Position numbers and translations under genes: made by a program. The notes beneath the pieces were generated by a model. The model was not told the origin of the DNA, searched no databases, and was given only the letters and a program-made list of their open reading frames with translations. From assembly GCA_029717555.1 (NCBI GenBank), contig JAMDHS010000059.1:62001-126000 (forward strand): a stretch of 64,000 nt of DNA. The letters are read 5' to 3'. Below are positions 60,960 through 64,000 of the stretch, piece by piece. Position 1 is the stretch's first letter, and every line of letters starts with the position of its first letter. This DNA is from Peribolospora baueri. Its lineage: Eukaryota; Basidiomycota; Peribolosporomycetes; Peribolosporales; Peribolosporaceae.

Positions 60960-62283
60960 AGGGAAAGAACGCAAGAGAGGCGGGGAGGGGATTGAGCCCT
61001 GTGCTCGTCACGTCGACGACGAACGCCGTCGCACAACCATTTTCTTTGTCCTGTGGCACACGGGCACAAAAAGAAGGAGCAACATACCCGGACTCAAACA
61101 AGCTTGCCGCCGCCGCGTCCCATCCGACATCTGTATCTGTCCGCGCTATTTTTCTTTTTTCTTTTCTTTTGTCGACCGCACACTCGCTCGATCGCATCGC
61201 ATCGCAGTTTGCCGTGCAGCGCCTCTCTCTCTCCCTTATCTTATTCCCCCCGCTCTCTTTCGGTCCTTCCTCTTTCTTTCTCTCTCTTTGGATCCCTTCG
61301 GTAAAGCCTCTCTTTCCTTCCCTCCCGGTTCTATGGGACTCTTCCATTCCCCCCCTCTTCATCTCGTCCAAAAAAGACACCCATACAGCCTGAGTGAGGC
61401 TCGCAACTGATTCCTCCGCCGTCCTAGACCCCATCCATCCATCCATTTTTTTCTTTCCCTTTAGATTCCTCCCCGCCCCTGCGCATGTATGTATGTTAAA
61501 ACGCTCAGCAGCAAGGCGTCCCTTGCATTTCTCCGTCTCATTAGATGATTCAGTTTGAATCCTCGAACCGACCTGTGCTCGCTGCCTCGGGAAGCGGGGG
61601 GATAGAGAAGAGAGAAGGGAGAGGATGGATGTTCGTCGTTGCCGGCCTGGACGCGTCCACAGGTCCGGACGGAGGTGGGCCCGCCCGGCGGCCTTTCTCT
61701 CCCGACCTTGTCCATCGAGCAATCCCATGCCCTCCTTCCTTCCCTCCACGTAACTCTGTGTTCTCCTCCGTCTCTTTGTCGTCTTCGTCTCTGGCCATGG
61801 ACGGGTCGCTCGCTTTGCTGCGCTCGTCCGAGATAGATCACAGACAGACCAGACAGACGGACGGAGACGAGACGCCTTGGCGGACTAGGCACGATAGCTA
61901 GACGGCTTAGAGCCTTCCTTTTCTACACGTCGAACCGTCGGCGCGGCGCTTCCATAACGTCCCGGGAGGGCGGAAGAAAAGCGAGACGGTGGTCGTCATC
62001 GTCGTCATCGTCATCACGTCCCTCGCTCATCAGCTCAGCTCAGCTCTCCGCCGGACGCAAGCAAGCCGCTCCGGGGAAAGAGCGAGGACGATGGCGTGCC
62101 CCTTTGCCCACTCCCTCCGTCTCCGTCTCCGTCGCCAGGCCTCGGCGACGGGGATCGAGAATAGAAAACACTGAAAACCGGGGTACGGCGGAAGGTATGT
62201 GGTTGTGTGGATTGGCGCTGCCTCTAAGGGATTAGAGGACGGGTAGACCGAAAGTGGTTCGACGGTGATTACTGTCTCACTCC

Positions 62284-62304
62284 TGCCTGCCTGCCTGCCT
62301 GCCT
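62284..62304 (+). repeat. Tgcc tetranucleotide repeat
   Basis: Five tandem tgcc units in the upstream region of the secreted glycoprotein gene. Confidence 0.85.
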
Positions 62305-62536
62305 TCTCCCTCCTCCTCCCCTCTCTATCCACCCTTGGTCGCCGTCGCCGGTGGTTCCGAACCACCGCCGCCGTCGTCCCACACGGCGTCGAGAGCCGTT
62401 CGTTCGCCGTCTGACGGTTCGGCGCTCCACGCTCGTCGCCGTGCGCTCGCACTTTACCCCTTAGCGCCAGTCTATGCCAACCCAGAGCGTTTCTCGCTGT
62501 TGGCCATGGTCACCGAGCGCACTGCCTCCAGAGAGA

Positions 62537-62537
62537 C

Positions 62538-62570
<33 letters not shown>

Positions 62571-62571
62571 G
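62537..62571 (+). repeat. Gact tetranucleotide repeat
   Basis: About eight gact units, the first ones interrupted by a ggact variant, 520-550 bp before the ATG at 63089. Confidence 0.85.
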
Positions 62572-63088
62572 GGCGACGGAGAACGACACACTGACTGACC
62601 GGCTCACTCACTCACTCGCCCTCCTCCTGCCGCCCCCTCTTCTGACAGCAGCAACAGCCCACCTCTCGTTTCTGCCTCTCGCTCACCATCATCTACCTCA
62701 CTTCCATTGCCCCATTGCCCCCTCTCCCCCCCGCCCATCTCATTACCCGGAACGACGACCGCCTTCGTCCTCGTCGCTGTAGCGTACTCTTCTTTCTCAG
62801 GTATGACCGCACGCCCGCCCCTCTCTCTCCGCTTGGCCTGCCTTTCCTTTGCCCTGTGCAGGACAGGTGACCGACCGTCCGACCGACCGCTTGCTGACGG
62901 ACTGGCAATGCGCTCTCCATGCCCTTCTTCCTGTGGGACGCTCTTCGTTCGCCAGACTTACAGACATTCACTACTTGGTCCCAGCACCACCCCAACACGC
63001 TCTTTGCTCCTCCGTCTCCCCCTCCCTCTAGACATTCCTCCCTCGGCTCTAGACGAGTCTTCCCTCGCACACAACTGACTCTCTCGCC

Positions 63089-64000
63089 ATGAAGTCCGCC
63101 GCTGCCTCCCTCGCTTTTGCCGTCGCAAGCGCCCAACTCGCGGCCGCTCAGTTCGGTATCAGCCAGTACAGCGCGACCTAGTGAGTGGGCCGCCGCCGCC
63201 GTCTGTCTGTCTGTCGGTCGTGCCGTCGTCTGTTGTTCTACCCCTGTCTCCTGTCCTCATCCGTCTTGCTTCTCCATCGCGCCACCAGCACCTACGCCTC
63301 GAGCGCCCCCTCCGGCCTCCCCGACAACACTGAAAAGGGACAGATTGGCACCAACAAGTGCGGCTCTAACTCGAACGAGAACAGCTTGTGCCAGAACGCT
63401 TTCATCAATGCGGTACGTAGCGTGGACAAACAAACGGTCGTGACAGAATCCAGTTTTACTCACTGAGACACGTCTATCGCCCGCGGTACGAACGGACACG
63501 TCTTCCGGAACGTATTCACATCACAGGTCGACGACTTCTGCCTCTGGGCTCGTGAGTGTCGTTCGTGGAGAAGGCACGCAACCTCTCGCTCATACGTTTT
63601 CTCCTTCCCCCCTTTTTCCACAGCCCCCTTCTCCAACGGCCAGAACGCCACGATCGGCCAGACGGAGGAGGAAGAGGTGGCCTGGTGCACCAAGAAAGGC
63701 TACGGAACCCGTCTGATCCCTGACGGCACCATCACCGGTGCCCACTTCGTCAAGACGCCTGACTACGTTCAGATCACCGGCGTGGGCGACTTGACCAAGA
63801 TGGGCATCCCCGCCAACGACGGCGGTGGAGAGCTCGACCCGCACGGCGCGACTGGCAACGGCAACCCGGTGGGAGGCCTCGTGTTCACCAACGCCTTCTC
63901 CAAGGACAAGAGCTACGAGCAGATCCACGAGTGGACCAACTTTATGGCCTACAACGAGTTCTGCTTCCGCGCTTGCACCGGCCCCAACGCTGCTGCGCTC
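63089..64000 (+). CDS. Secreted protein of the 'macrophage activating glycoprotein' type, 3' end outside the window
   Basis: Starts MKSAAASLAFAVASAQLAAAQ, a clear signal peptide with a likely cleavage after AAA or AQ. Inferred exons: 63089-63180, 63289-63412, 63527-63551, 63624->64000, all with GT/AG borders. The mature part has spaced cysteines (NKCGSNSNENSLCQNAF, DDFCLWA, AWCTKKGYGTRLIPDGT, EFCFRACTGPNA), one N-glycosylation site (NAT) and the segment HFVKTPDYVQITGVGDLTKM. This pattern is typical of a basidiomycete secreted family commonly annotated as macrophage activating glycoprotein, usually followed by a Ser/Thr-rich tail, possibly with a GPI anchor, which would lie past the window end. 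The 25-nt third exon is supported by the in-frame Cys/Trp motif it carries. Confidence 0.88.

Larger units (their letters stand above)
60960..63088. promoter_or_regulatory. Long intergenic region upstream of the secreted glycoprotein gene
   Basis: 2.1 kb with no recognised gene. C/T-rich stretches (61140-61330) and two tetranucleotide repeats (62284-62304 and 62537-62571) dominate. A long upstream region is usual for a tightly regulated or highly expressed secreted protein, but I see no definite elements. Confidence 0.45.

Overview
This window looks like nuclear DNA of a basidiomycete fungus. It is GC-rich. Most genes carry many short (about 55-200 nt) introns with gtgag/gtaag-type donors, exons can be as small as 11-19 nt, and the closest recognisable families are fungal: Hst3/Hst4 sirtuin, Par32/GRGGAGN protein, Ypp1, a DUF6534 membrane protein and a secreted protein of the 'macrophage activating glycoprotein' type. 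A red-yeast-like (Microbotryomycetes) or other basidiomycete yeast lineage would fit, but that is inference. Exon borders were derived by hand from splice signals, reading frame and recalled family alignments; for most genes the exon sum is an exact multiple of three.

Layout: 1-1917 3' part of a metacaspase (+); 3086-5806 NOG1 (-), divergent from SEC14 (6169-7323, +); 7324-12851 a gene-poor stretch holding the relic of an element with a herpes/NCLDV/PrimPol-type primase and a 40-nt direct repeat; 12852-17417 a 1490-residue low-complexity membrane protein; 18172-20326 LCB2 (serine palmitoyltransferase); 22034-22652 a 67-residue hydrophobic protein made from five tiny exons (-); 23843-28757 YPP1/TTC7-like TPR protein; 29944-32805 tail-anchored FHA protein (SLMAP/Far10 type); 34381-35348 Par32-like GRGGAGN protein (-); 36117-36650 a doubtful small protein (-); 37968-39374 short-chain dehydrogenase with two apparent frameshifts (-); 40317-42619 PEX16; 43505-45506 stomatin/SPFH protein; 46371-48739 CDC7 kinase; 49922-51216 R3HCC1-like RNA-binding-fold protein; 51666-54370 Hst3/Hst4 sirtuin; 54914-56773 PUS3/DEG1 (-); 58952-60959 DUF6534 seven-helix membrane protein; 63089-64000 start of a secreted glycoprotein that runs off the end.

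The genes do not form a cluster or operon. A loose theme is membrane and lipid biology (Sec14, Lcb2, Ypp1 for PI4-kinase at the plasma membrane, Pex16, stomatin, tail-anchored FHA protein), beside nuclear housekeeping (Nog1 in 60S ribosome assembly, Cdc7 in origin firing, Hst3/4 in H3K56 deacetylation, Pus3 in tRNA modification). The most unusual region is about 9.2-10.9 kb, the primase relic. The most unusual host features are the microexon-built 67-residue membrane protein and the frame-broken dehydrogenase.
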